NCBI GenBank assembly: GCA_963703895.1
Contig: CAVPFX010000001.1
Coordinates: forward strand, 372,001-436,000
Length of the DNA stretch: 64,000 nucleotides
Source: VRUE01 sp963703895
GTDB taxonomy: Bacteria > Actinomycetota > Thermoleophilia > Solirubrobacterales > 70-9
Direction of reading: 5' to 3'
A program made the translations under genes and the position numbers. Positions 53,270 through 64,000 of the stretch are shown piece by piece (positions within the stretch are counted from its first letter, which is position 1; the number at the start of each line of letters is the position of its first letter). The notes under the pieces are model-generated. The model saw only the letters and a list, made by a program, of their open reading frames with translations, had not been told where the DNA came from and did no database searches.

Positions 53270-53776
53270 ATGGCACGCGTCCTTGTTCTCAATGCGACGT
53301 ATGAGCCGATCAACGTGTGCACGTTGAGAAGGGCTGCTGTGCTGCTGCTGAAGGAAAAGGCAGAGCTACTGGAGCGCCGTCAGGGCGCGATCCACTCCGA
53401 GCACATGACGATGGAGCGCCCCGACGTGATCCGCCTCGTCAACTACGTGCGGATCCCCCGCGAAGCCCACCGCCGCAAGATCACCCGCCGCGCCGTCCTC
53501 GCCCGCGACTCCTGGACCTGCCAATACTGCGGCTCGCGCAAATCCGGCCTCACCGTCGACCACGTGATCCCCCGCAGCCGTGGCGGCAAGTCGGTCTGGG
53601 AGAACATCGTCGCCGCCTGCGCAAGCTGTAACCGCCGCAAGGGCAACCGCCTTCCCCGCGAGATCCATATGCACCCGAAGAACACTCCGAAGGCGCCGGG
53701 GCCGACCGTCTTCATCCAGGTGGCCAGCCCCAGCATCCCGAGCAACTGGCAGCAGTATTTGCCGGCTGCTGCGTAG
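53270..53776 (+). CDS. HNH endonuclease family protein, 168 aa
   Basis: Compact HNH nuclease. Treble-clef zinc site C84-x2-C87 (WTCQYCGSR) and C117-x2-C120 (CASCNRRKGN), with the catalytic Asp-His at 97-98 (TVDHVIPRSRGGKSVWENIV) in between. The N-terminal ~75 residues (VLVLNATYEPINVC) are typical of the widely conserved actinobacterial/cyanobacterial 'HNH endonuclease' group; its cellular role is not settled. The last ~23 codons are repeated at 54840-54908. ATG start, 14 bases after pheA. Confidence 0.93.
   Translation: MARVLVLNATYEPINVCTLRRAAVLLLKEKAELLERRQGAIHSEHMTMERPDVIRLVNYVRIPREAHRRKITRRAVLARDSWTCQYCGSRKSGLTVDHVIPRSRGGKSVWENIVAACASCNRRKGNRLPREIHMHPKNTPKAPGPTVFIQVASPSIPSNWQQYLPAAA
53708..53776 (+). 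repeat. 69-bp direct repeat, copy A (3' end of the HNH gene)
   Basis: Identical to 54840-54908 except one C/T difference (53737 versus 54869). Ends exactly at the HNH stop codon. Confidence 0.85.
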
Positions 53777-53783
53777 CGCCCTT

Positions 53784-54191
53784 TTAGGCGGGGGTGATGG
53801 TGCGGAGGCCGGCGAGGCGGGCCGCGGCCGCTTGCCGCTCGTCGTAGGTGACGAACGAATCGATTGGATGGAGGTCGACTGCCGTAGCGACGTGTATTGC
53901 GTCAAGCGTGCGGAGTGCGGGTGCCGCCAAGGCGCCCGCGGTGGCGAGAAGGTGGTAATCCAATGGACGAAGCCCGAGCATGTCGATCACTTCCGCGGCG
54001 CGCTTCAGCAGGCGGCCGACCGGGCGGCGGTCTCGCGCCGCAACCCGGTGCGCAGCTCGCAGGATCTCGGTAAGCGCGAGCTCGGAGCTGACCAAGTTCG
54101 CGCCCTCGATATAGACGTGCAGGGCATCCGACTCGGCCTCTTTGCGGACGAGCTTCACCAAAGCCGAGGCGTCCGCGTAGTAAATCGGCAT
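53784..54191 (-). CDS. PIN-domain toxin (VapC-like), 135 aa
   Basis: PIN ribonuclease toxin with YYADASALVKLV at the N-terminus (first Asp), SELALTEILRAA (Glu), LRTLDAIHVATAVDL and SFVTYDERQ (C-terminal Asp residues). The ATG is two bases after the antitoxin stop. Convergent with the HNH gene, 7 bases between stops. The module differs in sequence from the VapBC-like pair at 12.3-13.0 kb. Confidence 0.9.
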   Translation of the reverse strand: MPIYYADASALVKLVRKEAESDALHVYIEGANLVSSELALTEILRAAHRVAARDRRPVGRLLKRAAEVIDMLGLRPLDYHLLATAGALAAPALRTLDAIHVATAVDLHPIDSFVTYDERQAAAARLAGLRTITPA

Positions 54192-54193
54192 CG

Positions 54194-54472
54194 TCAGCCG
54201 GCGCCGCGGACTTCTTCGAGCGCCCGGCTCAAAGCGTGCGGATCGCCATCCATCTCCAGTGGCTCAGGAAGCGAGGAGCGGCGGGGGCGAGATACCTTGC
54301 CCTCCGCGATCAGCAGATCCAGGGCAGACCCTGTACTAGGCGGGGGACCGAGCTCGGCCACCGGCCGATTGCGGTCCGTGATCACCAATCGCTCCCCTTT
54401 ATCCACCCGCCGTAGATAGAGGCTCAAGTTCTGCCGCAACTCCGCCACGCCTACCGTTTCACTCATGTACAT
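54194..54472 (-). CDS. Phd/RelB-type antitoxin, 92 aa
   Basis: N-terminal DNA-binding domain VGVAELRQNLSLYLRRVDKG with ERLVITDRNRPVAEL, the Phd/YefM core. A Pro/Arg-rich linker and an acidic helix (MDGDPHALSRALEEVRG) would bind the PIN toxin. Its ATG shares one base with the stop of the upstream 112-aa gene (TGATG), implying coupled translation of all three genes. An in-frame TTG one codon upstream is also open. Confidence 0.87.
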   Translation of the reverse strand: MYMSETVGVAELRQNLSLYLRRVDKGERLVITDRNRPVAELGPPPSTGSALDLLIAEGKVSRPRRSSLPEPLEMDGDPHALSRALEEVRGAG

Positions 54473-54810
54473 CAATGTAGCATCTCCTTTCTCCGGGCCA
54501 GCTCGGCCGCTGCGCGCAGGTCATTCAGGACGTTCTCCTTGATTGAGGTGAGAAGCTCGATCGCGATACGGCAACCGTCATCGCCGGCTGCATCGATCGC
54601 CGGGCGACAACTGCCCGCCAGCATCTCGACCATCACTTCACCGGAGTCCTCCCCCGGAAACGCACCATCAGGCAAATCGTCGAGCAGTGACGCAGAGGCA
54701 TCGAAAAGCCAAAGCGCCGTCCGCAGCATCTCTTCGATCAGGGACTGCCCCACGTCGCCCGCTCCGGAATCCGCACGAGTCACCTGCCCATAAGGCCAGC
54801 CGCCTTTCAC
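54472..54810 (-). CDS. Uncharacterised helical protein, first gene of the toxin-antitoxin operon, 112 aa
   Basis: No family recognised. Predicted mostly helical with acidic and hydrophobic stretches (SLIEEMLRTALWLFDASASLL, split; IELLTSIKENVLNDLRAAAELA); no signal or membrane helix. The GTG start at 54810 follows a GGGGGGAGAA Shine-Dalgarno; a longer frame begins at 54837. The C-terminal ~28 residues form an amphipathic helix. The downstream antitoxin start overlaps its stop, so it belongs to the same operon and is a candidate third component. Confidence 0.65.
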   Translation of the reverse strand: MKGGWPYGQVTRADSGAGDVGQSLIEEMLRTALWLFDASASLLDDLPDGAFPGEDSGEVMVEMLAGSCRPAIDAAGDDGCRIAIELLTSIKENVLNDLRAAAELARRKEMLH

Positions 54811-54818
54811 TTCTCCCC

Positions 54819-54908
54819 CCAAAAGCACGGGGACCAACAGTCTTCATCCAGGTGGCCAGCCCCAGCATTCCGAGCAACTGGCAGCAGTATTTGCCGGCTG
54901 CTGCGTAG
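54819..54908 (+). pseudogene. Duplicated remnant of the HNH gene 3' end
   Basis: In the plus frame the last ~30 residues (PKARGPTVFIQ..., ending QQYLPAAA and a stop) match residues 139-168 of the HNH protein; the rest of the gene is missing. The exact nucleotide copy is 54840-54908, and weaker similarity extends ~20 bases further upstream, so the ancestral repeat was longer. Confidence 0.75.
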
Positions 54909-55044
54909 GGCAACGGGGGTCTCGAAGGTCCCGCGAACCCGGATCGCGCCGTCCCCTCCAGCTTTCACAGATCAGTCTCGGCGGGGCTTTCTAGTTGAAG
55001 CTCATCAGGCTCCGAGGCGGCGGGGAAGGAGCGGTTTTGAGCTT

Positions 55045-55179
55045 AGGGGTGGTGGGGGTGGTTCCTGGGAAACTTCGCGAAGCGGCTCCGCAGAGTGCTT
55101 CTATGCCGCGAAGCGGCACTCAGTTGCACCGCCTGTCGGGCGGTGCATAGGTTTCCCAGGAACCACCCCCACCACCCCT
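55045..55179. terminator. 29-bp perfect inverted repeat with internal hairpins, abutting the gyrA stop
   Basis: 55045-55073 and 55151-55179 are exact reverse complements (arm begins AGGGGTGGTGGGGGTGG). The enclosed 77 bases fold into GCACCGCC-tgtc-GGGCGGTGC, a GAGTGC/GCACTC stem with GCCGC-gaa-GCGGC, and CTTCGCGAAG. The right arm ends one base before the gyrA stop codon (55180-55182). A terminator is the simplest role; no T-run is present. The 136 bases between 54909 and 55044 show no gene. Confidence 0.55.
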
Positions 55180-57687
<2,508 letters not shown>

Positions 57688-57709
57688 CAGATCACCCGTC
57701 CCTCAAACG

Positions 57710-57823
57710 ACGCCGAAAACCAAGCAGGTCGGGGGACGCAGAGAGCGGGGGGAAGCGAGCGCACTTTTGTGCGTGAGCGAGACCCGCGACCGAGGACCCC
57801 GAGATGCGCCGGTTTGCAGGCGT
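57710..57823. ncRNA. Long hairpin element, copy 3, between gyrB and gyrA
   Basis: ACGCC (57710-57714) pairs with GGCGT (57819-57823), AAACC (57717-57721) with GGTTT (57811-57815), TCGGGG (57729-57734) with CCCCGA (57797-57802), and the inner hairpin has CGCAC-tttt-GTGCG (57760-57773) extended by GCGAG-type pairing. Motifs GGACGCAG (57734-57741) and CGAC-c-GAGGAC (57787-57797), then ATGCGCCGG, match the other two copies. It occupies most of the gap between the gyrB stop and the gyrA start. Confidence 0.5.
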
Positions 57824-57828
57824 TGCGC

Positions 57829-60255
<2,427 letters not shown>

Positions 60256-60282
60256 TTAATCCCTTCCCGCTCTCATAGAAAA

Positions 60283-60319
60283 CCCCGACCGTTTGGGCTT
60301 TTGCCGCCCAAGGTCGGGG
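60283..60319 (-). terminator. Intrinsic terminator/attenuator-like hairpin before gyrB
   Basis: On the minus strand CCCCGACC-TTGGGC, a short loop, GCCCAA, two unpaired bases, GGTCGGGG, then TTTTCTAT. It lies about 28 bases before the gyrB start and downstream of a possible gyrB promoter, so it could stop recF-side transcription or attenuate gyrB. Confidence 0.6.
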
Positions 60320-60339
60320 CAGAAATGCAAGTTGACATA

Positions 60340-60348
60340 AGGATACCA
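60340..60348 (-). promoter_or_regulatory. Possible extended -10 promoter of gyrB
   Basis: On the minus strand TGGTATCCT (60348-60340) matches the extended -10 pattern TGnTATnnT. A TTGCGA lies 14 bases upstream, too close for a standard -35. The transcript would begin near 60333 and pass through the hairpin at 60283-60319. Confidence 0.35.
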
Positions 60349-60417
60349 GTTCGGACCCCTCGCAAGCCGCCGCTGGGGAAATAAAATCCCTGCAAATCGC
60401 GATATTTGAAATTACTT

Positions 60418-60717
60418 TCAGTCATCACTCACGCGGAAGCGCAAACTCTTCGGAGCGTGGTCGCCAAGGCTCTCCTTCAGTCGCCCGAGCAGCTGCGCCT
60501 GCATCAAATCCAACTCCTGTGCCCAGACGGAATCTGAGCAATCGATTGTCACCTCGCCGGCGCGTTCTGAAACAGGCCGGGTGACCGCGGCAATGCGCTC
60601 GCCGACGGCGCCGACCCAGGCCGACTGTACGGCCGCCAGGGGCGTCTTGGGCGCAACGCTCTCGAGTGCGCTGCGAAGGCCCGCGGAGGCGGGTCGGGGA
60701 GCACGGCGCCGGCTCAT
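60418..60717 (-). CDS. DUF721 family protein, 99 aa
   Basis: Small DUF721 protein conserved next to recF and gyrB in actinobacteria. AAVQSAWVGAVGERIAAVTRP (split) at residues ~28-48 and VTIDCSDSVWAQELDLMQAQLL are the family core; the Trp-Ala-Gln-Glu-Leu element is the best mark. Biochemical role not settled; a nucleic-acid-binding KH-like fold has been suggested for relatives. Overlaps recF by 4 bases (ATGA). Confidence 0.93.
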   Translation of the reverse strand: MSRRRAPRPASAGLRSALESVAPKTPLAAVQSAWVGAVGERIAAVTRPVSERAGEVTIDCSDSVWAQELDLMQAQLLGRLKESLGDHAPKSLRFRVSDD

Positions 60718-61802
60718 GCCGCCGCCGATTCTGCCTGCAGGGGCATGTGCACGACGCTGTTCCTAGCCTCTACCGGCAGCGAGTCCTCGGCGGCGGCGCT
60801 GATCACTGCCTGACCGCCACTGGCGAGGCGGTCGACCAAGCGGCGGCGCCGGTCTGGGTCGAGCTCGCTCATCACGTCGTCGAGCAGGAGCAGCGGCGCT
60901 ACCCGCCGCGCCTCGAGCAGCACGTCTCGCTCGGCAAAAAGGAGGGCGAGCAGGGCGGCGCGCTGTTGGCCCTGTGATCCGTAGCGGCGCAGGGAGCGAC
61001 CGGCCGCATTGAGCTTGACCTCGTCGAGATGGGGACCCCATGAGGTCCGCCCCAGCCTCAGGTCGGCCTCGCGGCGCTCGTTGAGCCCAACGCGGATCTC
61101 CTCCGCCGATCCGCACGCGCGGGGCGCGTACTCGACCTCCCCCCCACCCTCCAATCCCAGCTCTCCGGCAGCGGTCGAGAAGGGGGCGGCGAGCTCGGCC
61201 ACCGCCTCGGCGCGTGCCGCGATCAGCGGCGCCGCCGACTCGGCAACCGCCGCGTCCCAGGTATCGAGCTGGCCAGGGCCACCGTGGCCAGCCGCGATGC
61301 GCGCGACGAGTGCGTTGCGTTGGGCCAGCGCCTGGCCAAACCGCTGGCGCAATTCAGCCCGGCTAGGCCAGCGGGCGGCGATGAAGCCGTCGAGATGGGC
61401 ACGCCTCTCCGCTGGCGGACCCTTGATCAGGGAAAGGCGATCGGGTGAGAAGACCGCGATCGCCGGGCGGCTGCGGGCCAGCGTTGCCGGATCGGCGGGG
61501 CTGCCGTCCAACAGATGTCGCCGACCTTCGGCGCGGCTGACCGAAGCAAGCAGGTGGCGCTCGATCCCATCGTCGTCGCGGATCGTCGCTTCGGCGCGGG
61601 CGAAGGAGCCGCCGAAAGGAATCAGGTCACGGCGATCGGAGGTTCGAAACGAACGCCCGGTCAGGGCGAAGTAGAGCGCCTCGAGAAGGTTTGTCTTGCC
61701 AACACCGTTGGGTCCGACAAGACTGAGGACCCCGGTTCCCAGCTCGATCCGAGCCGCAACCAGGCTCCGCAACGGGCGCGCTTCGACGACGGTGACAAGC
61801 AC
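60714..61802 (-). CDS. recF: DNA replication and repair protein RecF, 362 aa
   Basis: ABC/SMC-like ATPase loading RecA at gapped DNA with RecO/RecR. Walker A GPNGVGKTNLLEAL, family motif RSFRTSDRRDLI, signature region RYGSQGQQRAALLALLFAERD, and Walker B LLLLDDVMSELDPDRR with the D-loop. GTG or ATG start at 61802, 9 bases after dnaN. Length normal. Confidence 0.96.
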   Translation of the reverse strand: MLVTVVEARPLRSLVAARIELGTGVLSLVGPNGVGKTNLLEALYFALTGRSFRTSDRRDLIPFGGSFARAEATIRDDDGIERHLLASVSRAEGRRHLLDGSPADPATLARSRPAIAVFSPDRLSLIKGPPAERRAHLDGFIAARWPSRAELRQRFGQALAQRNALVARIAAGHGGPGQLDTWDAAVAESAAPLIAARAEAVAELAAPFSTAAGELGLEGGGEVEYAPRACGSAEEIRVGLNERREADLRLGRTSWGPHLDEVKLNAAGRSLRRYGSQGQQRAALLALLFAERDVLLEARRVAPLLLLDDVMSELDPDRRRRLVDRLASGGQAVISAAAEDSLPVEARNSVVHMPLQAESAAA

Positions 61803-61811
61803 CGGCAGCGC

Positions 61812-62918
61812 TCACACGTTGAGGCGGATTGGCATCACCAGGTAGCGGAAGTCTTCGTTATCGACCGGCTGCAGGAGACCGGGCCGCAGCGGTGAGATCA
61901 GGCGCAGCACCACCTCATCGCCCTCGACGCTTTCGATCCCCTCGCGCAGGAACTCGGGATTGAAGCCGATCTCCAGGGGCTCGCCCTCGAAGGCCGCCGG
62001 CATCGTCTCCTCGGCGTCGCCGACATCGGGAGTGGAGGCCGCGATCTTGAGCTCACCCGGCGAGAAGGAGAGTCGCAGCGGCGCGTTGCGCTGGGCCAAC
62101 TGGCTGATCCGTCGCGTCACGTCGAGCAACTCGGGTCGCGGCAAGCGCACGTCGTGCTCGTAGGACTCCGGCAGGAGCTGTCGAAAGTTGGGGAATTGGC
62201 CCTCGATCAGCCTCGTGTTGAGGACGATCGCTCCTGCCTTGAAAATGGCCTGGTTGCGCTGCAGGGCAACCGAAACCGTCTCGACGCCGTCAGCGGAGAC
62301 AATGCGACCCAGCTCGCGCAGGGCCTTGGCCGGAATATTGGCCTCGAGCTCGCCGCCGATCGCGCTATCCAGCTCGGTGCGCTTGACCGCGAGCCGGTAG
62401 GAATCGGTCGCGACCATCGTCATCTCCGAGCCGCTGGCGCTGACCAGAACGCCGGTCAAAACCGGTCGCATATCGTCGCGCGAGGCAGCGCGGGCGACTA
62501 GGTCCACCGTCGCGGCGAGGGCGGCGGCTGGGATCGAGAGGGGCTCGCCCTCTTCCTCGGGGAAAGCGGGGAAGTCCTCGCTGGGCAGGATGCGGAGGTG
62601 GAAGCTCGAGCCGCCGCTGCGAATCTCGACGTCGCGCTCGGACTCGCGCAGCTCAATCTCCACCGTCGGATCGCCCAATGAGCGGCAGACCTCAGCAAGT
62701 AGGCGGCCGGGCAGGAGGACGGAGCCGTCCCCGTCGGCCTCGGCCGCGAGCTTCGTCTTTAGGCCCATCTCCAGATCGGTGGCACTGAGGCTGACCCCAT
62801 CGCCATCGGCACTGAGCAAGATCCCGGAGAGCGATTGAGTAGCGGCGCGGGTAGATACAGCTCTGGAGACGACCGAGAGCTTGGCGACAAGCTCGTCTCG
62901 TTTAGTTGTCAGCTTCAA
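61812..62918 (-). CDS. dnaN: DNA polymerase III beta subunit (sliding clamp), 368 aa
   Basis: Ring clamp; three ~120-residue repeats. Recognised by the N-terminus MKLTTKRDELVAKLSVVSRAV, LSGILLSADGDGVSLSATDLE, VLTGVLVSASGSEMTMVATDS, SYRLAVKRTELD and the C-terminal VDNEDFRYLVMPIRLN (MPIRL clamp end). Lies between dnaA and recF in the canonical order. Confidence 0.97.
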   Translation of the reverse strand: MKLTTKRDELVAKLSVVSRAVSTRAATQSLSGILLSADGDGVSLSATDLEMGLKTKLAAEADGDGSVLLPGRLLAEVCRSLGDPTVEIELRESERDVEIRSGGSSFHLRILPSEDFPAFPEEEGEPLSIPAAALAATVDLVARAASRDDMRPVLTGVLVSASGSEMTMVATDSYRLAVKRTELDSAIGGELEANIPAKALRELGRIVSADGVETVSVALQRNQAIFKAGAIVLNTRLIEGQFPNFRQLLPESYEHDVRLPRPELLDVTRRISQLAQRNAPLRLSFSPGELKIAASTPDVGDAEETMPAAFEGEPLEIGFNPEFLREGIESVEGDEVVLRLISPLRPGLLQPVDNEDFRYLVMPIRLNV

Positions 62919-62951
62919 GTGATTGATGCCTTCTTAGGTTGAGTTAGTGCC

Positions 62952-63086
62952 TGTGGGAAAGCTTGCAGGTGGCCGCCAAGCCGCATTGTCTAGCGGTTGG
63001 GTGGCTGTGGAGGGACTTGTGGGAAAGCATTGATTCTTACAGTGGCGTCGGCCGTTAGGGGCGGCCTGTGGAGCTGTTGTGGATCG
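62952..63086. other. Candidate replication origin segment with DnaA-box-like sites (dnaA-dnaN junction)
   Basis: TGTGGGAAA occurs twice (62952-62960 and 63018-63026), with related TGTGG words at 63006, 63067 and 63078 (TGTGGATCG), all on the plus strand. On the other strand these read TTTCCCACA, one to two bases off TTATCCACA. The sites span the 136-base dnaN-dnaA gap and the dnaA 3' end. No long A+T-rich segment is present here, and the dnaA upstream region lies beyond the window. Confidence 0.4.
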
Positions 63087-64000
63087 CCGCGCGCAGCTCC
63101 TTGACCTGGGCAGCGAGGACCGCATCTTCGCCGCAGCGCGCCTCGGCGCGGCGAATCGAGTTGAGCACGGTGGAGTGATCCCGGCCGCCGTAGAGGCGGC
63201 CGATCTGGGGCAGCGAGAGGTCGGTCATCTCGCGCGTGAGGTAGATCGCGACCTGGCGGGCGCTCAGTGGTGTCGCTGCCCGCGTCGCGCCGACCAGCTC
63301 GGCCCGCGAGATGCCAAAGGCGGTTGAGACGTGTTGCTGGATCTCCTCAACCGGAGTTCTTTCCGGCCCGCGCGAAGCCTTGGGAATCACGGCTTCAACC
63401 AGCTCGGTGCTGATTGGCTTGGCGGTCAGCGAGGCGTGGGCGATCAGGCGGGTGAGCGCGCCGTGCAGCTGGCGAACGTTGATGTCGATCCGCCGCGCCA
63501 GCTCGGTGAGCACATCCCCCTCGGTGTCAACGCCGGCCTCGCGTACAAGGCGCCGCAAGACGGTGAGTCGAGTAGCCAGGTTCGGCGGCTCGACGGCCAC
63601 GGTCAAGCCCCACTCGAAGCGGTCGCGCAACCTTGACTCCAGGGTCGACAGCTCACTGGGAATTCGGTCGGCGGAGAGGATGAGCTGGCTACCGCCTTCG
63701 TAAAGCGCGTTGAAGGTATGGAAGAACTCATCCTCGGTATGGCGCTTGCCCTCGAGGAACTGGACGTCATCGACGAGCAGGACATCGAGGTCGCGGTAGC
63801 GGCGCTTGAACTCTTCGGCCCCGGCCCTGCGCAACGCGGTGACGAACTCGTTGGTGAAGCGCTCGGCGGTGGTGTAGCGAACATTGAGGCCGGGCGCGGA
63901 GGTGCCGAGATAGTTGGCGATCGCGACCAAGAGGTGAGTCTTGCCAAGCCCTGGCGGGCCGTGGAGGAAGAGCGGGTTGTAGGCCTCCGAAGGTGCCTCA
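63055..64000 (-). CDS. dnaA: Chromosomal replication initiator DnaA (C-terminal ~315 residues; 5' end outside window)
   Basis: AAA+ initiator. Visible from YNPLFLHGPPGLGKTHLL (Walker A) onward: VLLVDDVQFLEGKRHTEDEFF (Walker B), LILSADRIPSEL (sensor 1), LESRLRDRFEWGL (box VII arginine finger). The C-terminal domain IV has SARQVAIYLTREMTDLSLPQIGRLYGGRDHSTVL (split), the DnaA-box-binding signature GGRDHSTV. The frame is open to the window edge. Confidence 0.97.
   Translation of the reverse strand, partial: EAPSEAYNPLFLHGPPGLGKTHLLVAIANYLGTSAPGLNVRYTTAERFTNEFVTALRRAGAEEFKRRYRDLDVLLVDDVQFLEGKRHTEDEFFHTFNALYEGGSQLILSADRIPSELSTLESRLRDRFEWGLTVAVEPPNLATRLTVLRRLVREAGVDTEGDVLTELARRIDINVRQLHGALTRLIAHASLTAKPISTELVEAVIPKASRGPERTPVEEIQQHVSTAFGISRAELVGATRAATPLSARQVAIYLTREMTDLSLPQIGRLYGGRDHSTVLNSIRRAEARCGEDAVLAAQVKELRAAIHNSSTGRP

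Noticed and set aside
54687..54908. 73-aa plus-strand open frame ending in an HNH-like tail
   Set aside because: Only the last ~30 residues resemble HNH; the first part is antisense to the 112-aa gene. Listed as a remnant, not a gene.
60332..60337. TTGACA on the plus strand upstream of gyrB
   Set aside because: No -10 box at proper spacing on that strand and no plus-strand gene downstream.

Overview
The window looks like a chromosomal segment of a high-G+C actinobacterium, most probably class Thermoleophilia (Solirubrobacterales-like). That placement is inferred. It rests on the strong GC bias, frequent GTG/TTG starts, the actinobacterial kinase/phosphatase/FHA/FtsW/PBP cell-wall cluster, the dnaA-dnaN-recF-DUF721-gyrB-gyrA origin order (here on the minus strand), and secreted NHL/beta-propeller proteins with Lys/Arg-rich tails. 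A database search would be needed to confirm it. I see no rRNA, tRNA, CRISPR array, prophage or transposase.

Layout. 1-9930: a minus-strand, translationally coupled run of large secreted proteins (one partial, a 614-aa propeller, a 1095-aa repeat protein, a 1280-aa NHL/propeller protein), then a collagen-like surface protein. 10.2-18.0 kb: seven TetR-type regulator genes carrying eight TetR DNA-binding domains (one gene is a tandem fusion), interleaved with a VapBC-like module and a nucleotide-sugar dehydrogenase. 18.1-23.4 kb: a lipoprotein, a crotonase, a sugar porter, metF and a DUF3105 membrane protein. 23.4-36.9 kb: a cell-surface polysaccharide locus (FemAB-like and GNAT transferases, an initiating sugar-phosphate transferase, three glycosyltransferases, a flippase, a Wzy/WaaL-like protein, a LytR_C protein, a CapD/FlaA1-like dehydratase, DedA and UppP). 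37.0-42.1 kb: a Fic protein behind a duplicated operator-like repeat, purM, a receptor Ser/Thr kinase, and a free-standing SecD-P1-like exported protein. 42.1-51.3 kb: ddl, PASTA kinase, pbpA, ftsW/rodA, PP2C phosphatase, two FHA proteins and a second kinase. 51.4-55.2 kb: a CARDB membrane protein, pheA, an HNH endonuclease gene and a small toxin-antitoxin island bounded by a duplicated HNH 3' end. 55.2-64.0 kb: gyrA, gyrB, DUF721, recF, dnaN and partial dnaA.

How the genes fit together. The centre of the window makes, exports and cross-links envelope polymers: UDP-sugar oxidation, undecaprenyl-linked sugar transfer, flipping, polymerisation, undecaprenol recycling, D-Ala-D-Ala synthesis and SEDS/PBP peptidoglycan synthesis, under Ser/Thr phosphorylation read by FHA proteins. 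The right edge is the replication-initiation locus.

The least explained signals are as follows. (i) A family of long intergenic hairpin elements occurs at about 19.9, 33.3 and 57.8 kb. They share two short conserved motifs around a variable inner stem, while their outer arms differ in sequence but still pair, as in an undescribed structured RNA. (ii) A roughly 1.1-kb toxin-antitoxin island is flanked by a 69-bp copy of the HNH gene 3' end. (iii) A 34-bp perfect direct repeat covers the promoter of the Fic gene. (iv) An fhaA homologue appears to start at ATC. (v) A SecD head-like domain lacking SecD membrane segments is coupled to a receptor kinase. (vi) In-frame palindromes sit inside polysaccharide genes.
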